Origin: Acidobacteriota bacterium
GTDB lineage: Bacteria > Acidobacteriota > Blastocatellia > Pyrinomonadales > Pyrinomonadaceae
Assembly (NCBI GenBank): GCA_019242475.1
Contig: JAFAVK010000102.1
Coordinates: 45,005-109,004 of the forward strand
Direction: 5' to 3'
DNA: 64,000 nucleotides
Positions 34,591 to 43,828 of the stretch are shown piece after piece. The notes under the pieces are model-generated. The model searched no databases. It was not told the DNA's origin and was given only the letters and a program-made list of their open reading frames with translations. A program made the position numbers and the translations under genes. The first letter of the stretch is position 1. Every line of letters begins with the position of its first letter.

Positions 34591-36597
34591 ATGACGATGA
34601 CGCTTGAGAAGACGGCGAAGCGGCCCGGGCGTTTGAAGTTCGAGGGGCGCGTGCTCTATCTGACGGAGGACGTGTCGCTCGTCAGGCGGCAGTTGGAGGC
34701 GGGCGAGAATTTTGAATACGAGCCGGGGCGGGCGTTGATGAACAACATCTCGACGGACGAGATCACGCCGGGGTGGGTCTGCTTTTATTACGACGAGACG
34801 TTGGGCGAGTACGTGTATGTGGGGATGAGGGAGGGGGCGGTTAAGAAGGACGAGGTGAAGAACGGCGGGTTCGCGGTCGTGGTGTCGGGGCTGTCGAAGG
34901 GGTGCGGCAGCTCGCGCGAGACGGCGCCGTTCGCGGAGAAGGCGGCGGGGCTTCAGCTCGTCATCGCCAAGACCATCGAGAAGATTTACGGGCAGAACTG
35001 TCAGAACATCGGGCTCTTGACTTCGACCGACTTCGGGCTGATTGAAAGGATCAAGAGCGGCGAGGAGATTCCGCTGGAAGAGTTCACGCGCGGGCTCGAC
35101 CCCATCTCCAAACAGATAGTCGAGTACGGCGGGCTCTTCAACTACAACAAGGCGCGGCTCGCGGGCGAGGTCACGCCGCCCGCGGTCGAGACTAAAGGGC
35201 GGCCGATGAACATCGTCGAGAAGATCGTCGCGCGCCACGCCTTCGTGCGCGCGGGGCGCGTCGGCGTCGAGGCGGTCAAGCCCGGCGATGCGCTCTTCGC
35301 CGTCGCGGACGTGCGCTTCTCGCACGAGTACGTGACGCCGATGGCCGAGAGCCTTTTCAAACAGGCTTTGGGCATGGACGCGCGCGTGACCGAGGCCGAG
35401 TCGGTCTACGCCTTCCGCGACCATCTGACCTTCATCGGGCGCGTGATGCCGGAGGAGAAGAAGCGGATGGGGCTGCTCGACCGCGCCAACGGCCTCGCCA
35501 CCACGCAGCAGAGTTTCACCGAGCAGCAGGGCATCCGCCTCTACGGCGGGACGGAGGAGCGCGGGTCGGAGGCCATCTGCCACAACGCGGTCGTCGAAGA
35601 CATCGCGCTGCCCGGCCAACTCGTCATCGGCACGGACTCGCACACCTGCATGGCCGGCGTGCTCGGCTGCTTCGCCTTCGGCGTCGGCTCGACCGACATG
35701 GCGAACGCCTGGTACACGAAGGACATCCGCGTCAAAGTCCCCGAGGTCGTCCGCTTTGTTTTGAAAGGTGAGAAGCGCCCGGACGTTTCGGCGAAGGACG
35801 TGATGCTCGTCATCCTCGCCACCGACTACATGAAGCAGGGCAAAGGCATCGGGCAGGTGCTTGAGTTCGCGGGCGAGGGCTTGCGCGGCTGGAACATCGA
35901 CGAGCGCGCGACGCTCACCAACATGGCGGTCGAGGCCGGCGGCTTCACCGGCATCATCGAGCCCGACGAGGTCACGCTCGAATACCTGAAGAGGACGCGC
36001 GGGCTCTCCGAGGAGGAGATACGCGGCGGCTTCCTCAAGAGCGACCCTGATGCGGAGTACGCCGCGAGCTTCGAGATTGATTTGAGCGAAGTCCGCCCGA
36101 TGGTGGCGACGCCGGGCGACCCGCGCAACGGTCTGCCGATTTCTGACTTGAACGAGCCGGTCAAGATAGACATCGCCTACGGCGGCTCTTGCACGGGCGG
36201 CAAGATGGCCGACATGGACATGTACGCGGCGGTCTTGCGGCGCGCCGTCGAGCGGGGCCAGCGCGTCGCGCCCGGCGTCCACCTCTACTTACAGTTCGGC
36301 TCGCAGAAGATTAAGGAGTACGCACGCGCGCGCGGCTACATCGAAATCTTCGAGCGCGCGGGCGCGGAGCTGATCGACCCCTCGTGCGGCGCCTGCATCA
36401 ACGCCGGGCCGGGCGCGTCGAAGTCGCCGGATCAGGTCACCGTCAGCGCGCAGAACCGCAACTTCCCAGGGCGCTCCGGCCCCGGCAAAGTTTACCTGGC
36501 GAGTCCTTACGTGGTCGCGGCCTCGGCCATCGCCGGCCACATCGTCGAGCCCGACGAGTTTTTGCAAGCGCGCGAGGAGGAGCTGGCCTTCGCATGA
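34591..36597 (+). CDS. Aconitase-superfamily hydro-lyase with LeuD-like swivel domain N-terminal to LeuC-like domain
   Basis: NNISTDEITPG..SKGCGSSRETAPFAEKAAGLQLVIAKTIEKIYGQNCQNIGLL (LeuD-like) then QLVIGTDSHTCMAGVLGCFAFGVGSTDMA, GGSCTGGKMADMD, SCGACINAGPGA (LeuC-like, 4Fe-4S). Confidence 0.9.
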   Translation: MTMTLEKTAKRPGRLKFEGRVLYLTEDVSLVRRQLEAGENFEYEPGRALMNNISTDEITPGWVCFYYDETLGEYVYVGMREGAVKKDEVKNGGFAVVVSGLSKGCGSSRETAPFAEKAAGLQLVIAKTIEKIYGQNCQNIGLLTSTDFGLIERIKSGEEIPLEEFTRGLDPISKQIVEYGGLFNYNKARLAGEVTPPAVETKGRPMNIVEKIVARHAFVRAGRVGVEAVKPGDALFAVADVRFSHEYVTPMAESLFKQALGMDARVTEAESVYAFRDHLTFIGRVMPEEKKRMGLLDRANGLATTQQSFTEQQGIRLYGGTEERGSEAICHNAVVEDIALPGQLVIGTDSHTCMAGVLGCFAFGVGSTDMANAWYTKDIRVKVPEVVRFVLKGEKRPDVSAKDVMLVILATDYMKQGKGIGQVLEFAGEGLRGWNIDERATLTNMAVEAGGFTGIIEPDEVTLEYLKRTRGLSEEEIRGGFLKSDPDAEYAASFEIDLSEVRPMVATPGDPRNGLPISDLNEPVKIDIAYGGSCTGGKMADMDMYAAVLRRAVERGQRVAPGVHLYLQFGSQKIKEYARARGYIEIFERAGAELIDPSCGACINAGPGASKSPDQVTVSAQNRNFPGRSGPGKVYLASPYVVAASAIAGHIVEPDEFLQAREEELAFA

Positions 36598-37163
36598 AGG
36601 GCGTCGGGCCGGGCCGCGTCCGTGACATCCTCGACCACGAGCCGAGGTACGTGCGCGTCGAGCGCCAGCGCCGCTACCTTCTGGGCGGGCTGCCCGAAGG
36701 CGTCTCTTTGCGCGACGAGCACGCGCAGATCACGGACAACTACATCACGAACACGCGCCTGCGCCTGCGCAAGTCGCGCTGGGTGCCGACGGGCGAGTGG
36801 AGCCTCAAGCTCTCGCAGAAGCAGACGCCCGCCCCGCCGGACTTCGGGCGCGCCCTGCTCACGACGCTCTACCTCAACCGGGCCGAGTACGAGGCGCTCT
36901 CGATCTTCGAGGCCAACGAGCTGCGGAAGAACCGCTACTACCTCCGGCACGAGGGGCGGCTCGTCTCCGTCAACGTCTACCTCGGGGAGCTGCGCGGCCT
37001 CCTCCTCGCCGAGATCGATTTTGAAGACGACGCGGAGATGGACGCCTTCCCCAAGCCTCCTTTCGCACACCTCGACGTGACGCGCGACGAGCTGTTCAGC
37101 GGCGGGCGCCTCGTCCAACTGACGGCCGAAGAGCTGCGCGCCGAAATCTCCCGCCGCGGCTGA
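36594..37163 (+). CDS. CYTH-like domain protein
   Basis: ATG overlaps the upstream stop (ATGA). YVRVERQRRYLLGGLPEG..TRLRLRKSR..WSLKLSQK..SVNVYLGELRGLLLAEIDFEDD matches CYTH-type motif order. Confidence 0.65.
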   Translation: MKGVGPGRVRDILDHEPRYVRVERQRRYLLGGLPEGVSLRDEHAQITDNYITNTRLRLRKSRWVPTGEWSLKLSQKQTPAPPDFGRALLTTLYLNRAEYEALSIFEANELRKNRYYLRHEGRLVSVNVYLGELRGLLLAEIDFEDDAEMDAFPKPPFAHLDVTRDELFSGGRLVQLTAEELRAEISRRG

Positions 37164-37199
37164 ATGGCGCGGCCCAATCCATCGGAAAAAATTAAAGAG

Positions 37200-38285
37200 A
37201 TGAACACACGACCCCTCGCCATCCTTTGCTTCTTGACGTTAATGATCCTGCTCGCGCCCGCCCCCCGTGCAAACGCGCAGGCCGGCGAACAGAAACTCTT
37301 CCGCGGCAACGTCGGCGACTACCCGGTGCGCATGACGCTGCGCCGCGGGGCCGGCGGCGAGGTCTCGGGCTCTTACTCGTACGAGGGGCGCGGCGGCGAG
37401 CTGACGCTCAAGGGCTCCGTCAACGCGAAGGGCGAACTCGCGCTCGAAGAGTTCGACGGCGCGAAGCAGACCGGCGCGTTCAAGGGGCAGTGGGAGGAGA
37501 AGGACTACGAGCCCGAGGCGAGCCTCACCGGCAACTGGACGAAGCCGGCCGGCGGCGGCGAGCAGTGGTTCTACCTGGTCGAGCAGCCCCGGCAGACGGG
37601 CGGCGCCGCCGTCACGACGAAGAAGCTTAAAGAAGGCGGCAAGAAGATCGGGTACTCCGTCCGCGCGGAGTACCCGCAGGTCGAGGGCGCGGAGAAGTTC
37701 AACCAACTGGCCGAGGGTTTCGTGACGAAGGAGGTCGCGGACTTCAAGAAGGACGCGGGGCCGAAGCGGGGCGAGAAGGACTACATGCCCGAGGCGGCCG
37801 AGGACTCGCTCGACATCCGTTACACGATGCGCCTCCTGACCGACGACCTCATCAGCGTCGAGTTTCCCATCGACTACTACGAGCACGGCGCGGCGCACGG
37901 CTCGCACGCCTTCCACGTCATCAACTACGACGTGAAGTCCGGCCGCGTGCTTTCGCTCGCCGACCTCTTCAGGCCGGGCTCGAACTACCTCGGCAAGATT
38001 TCCGAGGTCGCCATCCGACAACTGCACCGGTGGAACAGGGACTCGGCCGACTACCCCGGCGGCGGCGGCCAGCCCTACCTCGACGACGAGGGCATCGCGG
38101 CGGGCGCGAAGCCTTCGGCCGAGAACTACCAGAACTGGACGGTCACGCCGCGCGGGCTCGCCTTCACGTTCGACTACTACCAGCTCGGCGCCTACGCCGC
38201 GGGCGCGCCGGCCGTCGTCGTGCCGTACGCGGACTTGAAAGGGATCATCAGGCCGGGCGGGCCGCTCGACTCGCTCTCGAAGTGA
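37200..38285 (+). CDS. Secreted DUF3298/DUF4163-like (RsiV-like) protein
   Basis: Signal peptide MNTRPLAILCFLTLMILLAPAPRANAQA; HAFHVINYDVKSGRVLSLADLFRPGSNYLGKISEVAIRQL; AFTFDYYQLGAYAAGAPAVVVPY. Confidence 0.75.
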   Translation: MNTRPLAILCFLTLMILLAPAPRANAQAGEQKLFRGNVGDYPVRMTLRRGAGGEVSGSYSYEGRGGELTLKGSVNAKGELALEEFDGAKQTGAFKGQWEEKDYEPEASLTGNWTKPAGGGEQWFYLVEQPRQTGGAAVTTKKLKEGGKKIGYSVRAEYPQVEGAEKFNQLAEGFVTKEVADFKKDAGPKRGEKDYMPEAAEDSLDIRYTMRLLTDDLISVEFPIDYYEHGAAHGSHAFHVINYDVKSGRVLSLADLFRPGSNYLGKISEVAIRQLHRWNRDSADYPGGGGQPYLDDEGIAAGAKPSAENYQNWTVTPRGLAFTFDYYQLGAYAAGAPAVVVPYADLKGIIRPGGPLDSLSK

Positions 38286-38323
38286 AAGAGGTATCCTTCG
38301 CCGCGCCCGAGGCTCAGGTTCAT

Positions 38324-38800
38324 ATGACTGAAGCGACGACGAACCCGACGGCCGTCATCTACACCATCGGCCACGGCCGGCACGCTTGGGCCGATTTCCT
38401 CGCGCTGTTGAGACAGTACGAGATCGAAGTCCTGTGCGACGTGCGCAGCGCGGCGCGCTCGCGGTGGCCGCAGTTCAACGGGCAGGTCTTGGCGGCGAGC
38501 CTGAAGCGGGCGGGCATCGGCTACGAGTGGCTGCCCGAGTGCGGCGGGAAGGTCGTCGCGCCGACCGAGGAGCTGAACCGCGGGCTCGAACGGATCATGG
38601 AGCTGGCCGCCGACTCGCGCGTCACGCTGATGTGCTCGGAGTCGCGGCCGCTCACCGCGCACAGGGAGCCGCGCGCCAACTGCCACCGCGTCGGCCTGCT
38701 CGGGCCGCCCCTGCGCGCACGCGGCGCGCGCCTCATCCACATCCTCCCCGACGGCGACGCGCTCGAATTCGACGAGTCGTCCGTCCCCTCCATCTGGTGA
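38324..38800 (+). CDS. DUF488 family protein
   Basis: IYTIGHGRHAWADFLALLRQYEIEVLCDVRSAARSRWPQFN; VTLMCSESRPLTAHREPRANCHR. Confidence 0.85.
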   Translation: MTEATTNPTAVIYTIGHGRHAWADFLALLRQYEIEVLCDVRSAARSRWPQFNGQVLAASLKRAGIGYEWLPECGGKVVAPTEELNRGLERIMELAADSRVTLMCSESRPLTAHREPRANCHRVGLLGPPLRARGARLIHILPDGDALEFDESSVPSIW

Positions 38801-38972
38801 CCGTCTAAAAAAACTTAGACTCCGGGCCGCGCCCCCGCGTCTTTACCCCGGGCGCTCTCCCCTCGATGCGAGGCTCTTGTTGCGCGCGGCCGGGGTGTGA
38901 TAGCTTCCCGCCGCTTTTCAAAGGAGACCCTCGCGCTTTTCCCGACACCGAGACAAGGAGAGAACGTTTGCC

Positions 38973-39395
38973 ATGAAGAGCACGAAGAGCATCCTGTGCG
39001 CCGCCGTCGTCCTGATGGCCTCCGCCGCGGCCTCCGCCTTGGCCCCCGACCAGCCGCGGATGCAGGCCGCGCGCGCCGACTTGCAGGCCGCCCGCGCGCA
39101 ACTGCGCAGCGCCACCGCCGACAAGGGCGGCCACCGCAAACGCGCCATCGAACAGGTGGACGCGGCCCTCGCGGAGGTCGCCGCCGGCATCCGCTTCGAC
39201 CGCCAACACGACGACGAGGCGTTCGCCCCCGACCAGCCGCACATGCAGGCGGCGCTCGACAAGTTGCAGAGCGCCCGCTCCAACCTCGAAGCGGCCAGCG
39301 AGGACAAGGGCGGCCACCGCGTCAAAGCCCTCGAACACGTCAACCAGGCGATTGACGAGGTGAAGGCGGGCATCGAGTACGACCGCACGCACTAA
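38973..39395 (+). CDS. Small secreted helical protein with internal duplication
   Basis: Signal peptide; two copies of APDQPxMQAAxxxLQxAR..L..A..DKGGHRxxAxExVxxAxxEVxAGIxxDR. Confidence 0.75.
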   Translation: MKSTKSILCAAVVLMASAAASALAPDQPRMQAARADLQAARAQLRSATADKGGHRKRAIEQVDAALAEVAAGIRFDRQHDDEAFAPDQPHMQAALDKLQSARSNLEAASEDKGGHRVKALEHVNQAIDEVKAGIEYDRTH

Positions 39396-39426
39396 GAGAG
39401 AAGTAGACAGTAGACAGTAGAACAAC

Positions 39427-39474
39427 CGCGGAGACACAGCCAATTTCAAATTTGAAATTGGCTGTGTCTCCGCG
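39427..39474. repeat. Perfect 48-bp palindrome, same core as the 25746 palindrome
   Basis: CGCGGAGACACAGCCAATTTCAAA|TTTGAAATTGGCTGTGTCTCCGCG; shares CGGAGACAC(G/A)GC. Confidence 0.9.
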
Positions 39475-39522
39475 TCTCTGTGGTTTAATTAACCCCCGAA
39501 GAAATCTCGGGGGGGTTGAAGG

Positions 39523-40617
39523 ATGGCGAGCAAAGAGAAGGCCGAGGCCGAGCGGCTCAAGCGGCAGGACGAGGACGTGAAGCGCGCGCTCGAACAGACG
39601 GGCGGCAAGGCGCTCAAGCCCGCCGAGGCCGCGCGCGAGGAGGCCGCGCGCCCGCCGCACACGAAGCGGCGGCACAAGCTCTGGATCGGGACGTACCTCC
39701 TCGCGCTCGCCGCGCTCGCCGCGCTGCACTACGCCGTGCGCCTGAAGTTCTTCGACTTCGCGGACGCGTACCGGCCGACCGCGCTGCGCGCCGCCGAGGC
39801 CGCGATGGCGGTCGTCCTCGTGCTGGCCGCGGCGAGGCTCGTGGACGCCCTCCTCATCGACCCGCTCTCGGACGCCGCCTCGCGCTACAACCTCCACCGC
39901 GTGCTGCGCTTCGCCGCCGGCACGACCATCATGCTCATCGCCGTCTCGGTCATCTTCGCCAACTGGTACACGGCGGCCGTCTCGTTCGGCGTGCTCTCGC
40001 TCGTCGTCGGGCTCGCCGTGCAGACGCCGTTCACGAGCCTGCTCGGCTGGGTCTACATCCTCGTCCGCGCGCCCTACCGCGTCGGCGACCGCATCCGCAT
40101 CGACGACGCGACGGGCGACGTGATCGACGTGGGCTACCTCGACACGACGCTCTGGGAGTTCGGCGGGCAGTACCTTTCGACCGACCACCCTTCGGGGCGC
40201 GTCATCCGCTTCCCGAACTCGCACGTGCTGTCGAACGCCGTCTACAACTACTCCTGGCCGCTCTTCCCTTACATCTGGAACGAGATCACCTTCCAGGTCG
40301 CCTACAACAGCGACCTCGAGTTCGTCGCCGAGACGATGCGCGAGGTGGCCGAGGCCGAGATCGGCGAGACGATGCGCGAGCGCATCCGCACCTACCGCGA
40401 GCTGCTCGCGCAGACGCCCGTGGACGAGCTCCAGGTGCGCGAGCACCCGTCGGTCGTCTTCCGCGTCAACCAGAACACATGGATCGACGCGACGGTGCGC
40501 TACCTCGTCGAGCCGCGCGAGGCCGGCCGCGTCAAGACCCGTCTCATCCAGCAGATGCTCCGCCGCCTCAACGCCGAGCCCGACCGCGTCGGCTTCCCGA
40601 AGGACAACATGCGCTGA
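39523..40617 (+). CDS. Mechanosensitive ion channel family protein (MscS-like)
   Basis: NWYTAAVSFGVLSLVVGLAVQTPFTSLLGWVYILVRAPYRVGDRIRIDDATGDVIDVGYLDTTLWEFG; VIRFPNSHVLSNAVYNYS. Confidence 0.9.
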   Translation: MASKEKAEAERLKRQDEDVKRALEQTGGKALKPAEAAREEAARPPHTKRRHKLWIGTYLLALAALAALHYAVRLKFFDFADAYRPTALRAAEAAMAVVLVLAAARLVDALLIDPLSDAASRYNLHRVLRFAAGTTIMLIAVSVIFANWYTAAVSFGVLSLVVGLAVQTPFTSLLGWVYILVRAPYRVGDRIRIDDATGDVIDVGYLDTTLWEFGGQYLSTDHPSGRVIRFPNSHVLSNAVYNYSWPLFPYIWNEITFQVAYNSDLEFVAETMREVAEAEIGETMRERIRTYRELLAQTPVDELQVREHPSVVFRVNQNTWIDATVRYLVEPREAGRVKTRLIQQMLRRLNAEPDRVGFPKDNMR

Positions 40618-40624
40618 GCGGCGT

Positions 40625-41893
40625 TCACGCGGCGTCGGCGGGGACGGCGGCGCCGCGGCGGTAGTCTTTGGCGTAGGCGCGCGCGAAGTAGGCGGCGAGC
40701 AGGAAGGCGACGAACATGATGCCGGCGGCGGCCCAGAAGGTGTGCGCGACCGAGGCGTCGCTCATGTTGTGCGGCTTGCCGTCCTGCCCCAACGTGGCGA
40801 CGGCGCTGTAGATGAGCGCGGAGGAGAGGAGCGGCCCCGCGACCCTTGAGAGGCTCGCCACCGACTGCGTCACGCCGAGCACGCCGCCCTGCTCGCCCGC
40901 CCCCGCGCTCTTCGACGCGAGCGACGTGAGCGAGGGCGTCGCCAGCCCGTTCCCCAGCGCGAAGAGCGCGCCCAGCGCGAGCAGCGCCAACGTCCCCGTG
41001 TGCGGCCCCGTGAAGGGGATGAGCACGAGGCTCAACGCGAACAGCAGAGCCCCGACGATGACCAGCGGCGGCTCGCCGAACGTCTTCACCAGCCGCCCGA
41101 TTAGTCCGCCCTGAATCACCGCGCCGACGACGCCGACGAAAGCAAAGATCCAGCCCGTGTCGTGCGCGTCGAAGCCGAAGCGGTAGAGCGTAAACAACCC
41201 GAACGAGGCCGTCATCACCGAGAAGGCCGTCACGAACAGGAAGTAGACGGCGAGCACGAACGCGAGGCGTGACTGCTTGAGCGCGCGGACGAGCTGCGAC
41301 CAGCGGCCCGTCGCCGCCGACGTGCGCGCCGGGTGGTCGGGCGTCACCGTCTCGGGCAGCACGAAGTAGAGCAGCGTCGCGTTCGCCAGACTGAGGGCGC
41401 CCGCGAAGAGGAAGGGGACGTGCGCGCCCCAGCGGCTCAGGATGCCGCCGATGGCCGGCCCGAAGATGAACCCGAGCCCGAAGGCCGCGCCGATGAGCCC
41501 CATCCCCTTCGCGCGGTTCTCCTCGGTCGTCACGTCGGCGATGTAAGCCTGCGCGGTCGAGATGTTCCCGCCCGTGATGCCGTCGATGATGCGCCCGGCG
41601 AAGAGCATCCACAGCGTCGTCGCGAAGCCCAGCACGAAGAACCCGAGGCTCGTCCCCAGAAGTGAGAAGAAGAGGACGGGCCGCCGCCCGTGCCGGTCGG
41701 AGAGCCGCCCCAGGATCGGCGTGAAGACGAGCTGCATGACCGAGTAGGAGGCGAAGAGCAGCCCGACGACGCGCGGGCTCGCGTCGAACTTCGTCCCCTC
41801 GACGTAGAACGGCAGCACGGGGATGACGATGCCGAAGCCCACCAGGTCGATGAAGACCGTGACGAAGATGACGAGCAGCGGAGAGCGCTTCAT
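40625..41893 (-). CDS. MFS transporter (TetA-like)
   Basis: MKRSPLLVIFVTVFIDLVGFGIVIPVLPFY; PILGRLSDRHGRRPVLFFSLLGTSLGFFVLG. Confidence 0.9.
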   Translation of the reverse strand: MKRSPLLVIFVTVFIDLVGFGIVIPVLPFYVEGTKFDASPRVVGLLFASYSVMQLVFTPILGRLSDRHGRRPVLFFSLLGTSLGFFVLGFATTLWMLFAGRIIDGITGGNISTAQAYIADVTTEENRAKGMGLIGAAFGLGFIFGPAIGGILSRWGAHVPFLFAGALSLANATLLYFVLPETVTPDHPARTSAATGRWSQLVRALKQSRLAFVLAVYFLFVTAFSVMTASFGLFTLYRFGFDAHDTGWIFAFVGVVGAVIQGGLIGRLVKTFGEPPLVIVGALLFALSLVLIPFTGPHTGTLALLALGALFALGNGLATPSLTSLASKSAGAGEQGGVLGVTQSVASLSRVAGPLLSSALIYSAVATLGQDGKPHNMSDASVAHTFWAAAGIMFVAFLLAAYFARAYAKDYRRGAAVPADAA

Positions 41894-42011
41894 TGGACGA
41901 TAAATTTTAGGATGATGGCGACGCCGAATGTTTTAGCACAGGCTTCGCGCGCCGCGCCAACTTGCGCTACACTTCGGGGCGTTCGGAAGAGAACGGGGGA
42001 GGCGGTTCAAG

Positions 42012-42728
42012 ATGGCTGCTCCGACGGAAGAGAAGGGGAGTCGCGTCCTCGTCATCAGGCGCGTGCACGAGGAGGCGCAGGGCATCCGCGCGTTCGACGC
42101 GCTGCCGGAGGGGGCTTCGGACAGCCACGACCTGTCGTTCGTGCCGGGGCAGGTCGCGGTGCTCGAAGTCGAGGGGGCGGGGCGCGCCTACTTCGCCATC
42201 GCCAGCGCGCCGGAGGACGACGAACTGGAGTTTTTGGTCAAGCTCTCGAATGACCCGGCCAGCCGCGCGCTCTACGAGACCGGGCCGGGCGGGCGCGTGC
42301 GGCTGGCCGAGGTCGCGGGGCACGGGTTCGACCTCAAGGCGCAGGAGGGGCGCGACCTCGTCTTCGTGGCGATGGGGACGGGCGTGGCGCCTCTGCGCTC
42401 GGCCTTAAGGTCGGCGCTGCCGCGCGCGGAGAAGTACGGGCAGATCTTCGTGCTCTACGGCGCGCGCACGCCGGACGATTTCTGCTACCAGGACGAGACG
42501 GAGGCGTGGCGCGCGGCCGGCGTCGAGCTGCGGCAGGTCATCTCCAGGCCGGACGGCTACGAGTGGTCGGGGCAGACCGGCTACGTCCAGTCGCTCCTCG
42601 ACAACGTTCTGCCCACGCTCTCCGACCCGGTCGCACTGGTCTGCGGCTCGCGCGAGATGATCGCGCAGACGCGCGACCGCCTCCACGAGATGGGCTTCGC
42701 GCCCGAGCGGATTCTGACCAACTACTAA
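42012..42728 (+). CDS. FAD/NAD(P)-binding ferredoxin-reductase-like oxidoreductase
   Basis: GQVAVLEVEGAGRAYFAIASAPEDDELEFLVK; LVFVAMGTGVAPLRSALRSAL; VLYGARTPDDFCYQDE; VALVCGSREMI. Confidence 0.85.
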   Translation: MAAPTEEKGSRVLVIRRVHEEAQGIRAFDALPEGASDSHDLSFVPGQVAVLEVEGAGRAYFAIASAPEDDELEFLVKLSNDPASRALYETGPGGRVRLAEVAGHGFDLKAQEGRDLVFVAMGTGVAPLRSALRSALPRAEKYGQIFVLYGARTPDDFCYQDETEAWRAAGVELRQVISRPDGYEWSGQTGYVQSLLDNVLPTLSDPVALVCGSREMIAQTRDRLHEMGFAPERILTNY

Positions 42729-42731
42729 CCT

Positions 42732-43559
42732 CTACCTCCGCCTGGATTTCGGCCTCGGCTTCGGCGCCTCCTGGTTCGCCGCGTCGTCGTCGTACTCGTT
42801 CTCGAAGGAGAAGACGGCGTTGGGGAAGCGCGCGCGCAGGCTGCGCTGCGCGGCGAGCGTGAGCCGGTTGTTCCCCATGTAGATTTTAAGCCCCTTCAGT
42901 TTCGCCAGCGACGGGGGCAGCGCGACCCCGCCGTTCGCGTTCACCGACAACTCTTGCAGGTCGGGCAGGTCGCCGACGAAGGCGGGGATGGCGCGCAGGT
43001 CGTTGTAGTCGAGCGCGAGCTTCTTCAGGCCGCGGAGCGAGGCGACCTGCGGCGGCACCGTGCTCAGCCCGTTCCGGCCCAGGTCAAGCTCTTCCAATTT
43101 CTGAAGCTCGCCGAGCGTGTCCGGCAAAGCCTTATTCTTACCCGGCCGCTTCTGTTCCAGGTCACGCGGGTCGAGCGCGCCGTAGAGTCTCAGCACCCGC
43201 AGGCTCGACAGCCGGCCGATGGAGCGCGGGAGCGAGACGTTCATCGTGCACCCGTTCCCGTTGTCGATGACCAGCTCCTCCAACTTCTGCAACTGCCCAA
43301 GCTCCTCGGGCAGGTCTACGAGCTTCTCCAGGCACGAAATCTCCAGCGCCTCCAGGTTGACCAGCCTCCCCAGCCCGGGCGGCAGGTGTTTCATCTCCGG
43401 GTCTTCGCCGCCCGAGAGGGCGAGTCGCTTCGCCCTCTCGGGCTCGCGCAGTGCCTTCCCCAGACTGTCGAACGCCCCCTCGTCCTGGCCCACACAGACC
43501 AGTGCGAACAGAAGGCACAACAGGCCGACCGCCGAACGAGACAGAAAACTCCCTCTCAA
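42732..43559 (-). CDS. Leucine-rich repeat protein
   Basis: TTG start preceded by GGAGGAAAC; LRR pattern LGELQKLEELDLGRNGLSTVPPQVASLRGLKKLALDYNDLRAIP. Confidence 0.8.
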   Translation of the reverse strand: MRGSFLSRSAVGLLCLLFALVCVGQDEGAFDSLGKALREPERAKRLALSGGEDPEMKHLPPGLGRLVNLEALEISCLEKLVDLPEELGQLQKLEELVIDNGNGCTMNVSLPRSIGRLSSLRVLRLYGALDPRDLEQKRPGKNKALPDTLGELQKLEELDLGRNGLSTVPPQVASLRGLKKLALDYNDLRAIPAFVGDLPDLQELSVNANGGVALPPSLAKLKGLKIYMGNNRLTLAAQRSLRARFPNAVFSFENEYDDDAANQEAPKPRPKSRRR

Positions 43560-43828
43560 AATGTTTCCTCCGTCAAGGTTGAAAGAATGAAAGACATCAG
43601 GGCCGGCTAACCATACCGCCCGGCCGGCGGGCGCGGCAACCGTCGGTTCCGGTGTAAAGTGAGAAACCCACCCACCGGCCGGCAACAACCTACAGAGCCG
43701 ATTCGCTCACAAAGCGAGAAATCGGTCGTGCATAAAGCGCGAAAAACCACTATCCTTCGCGCAAATAATGGGAATTTCCCAGACGCGGGCGACGGAAGTT
43801 CCCCGACTCGCGTGATGGTGATAGCTGC

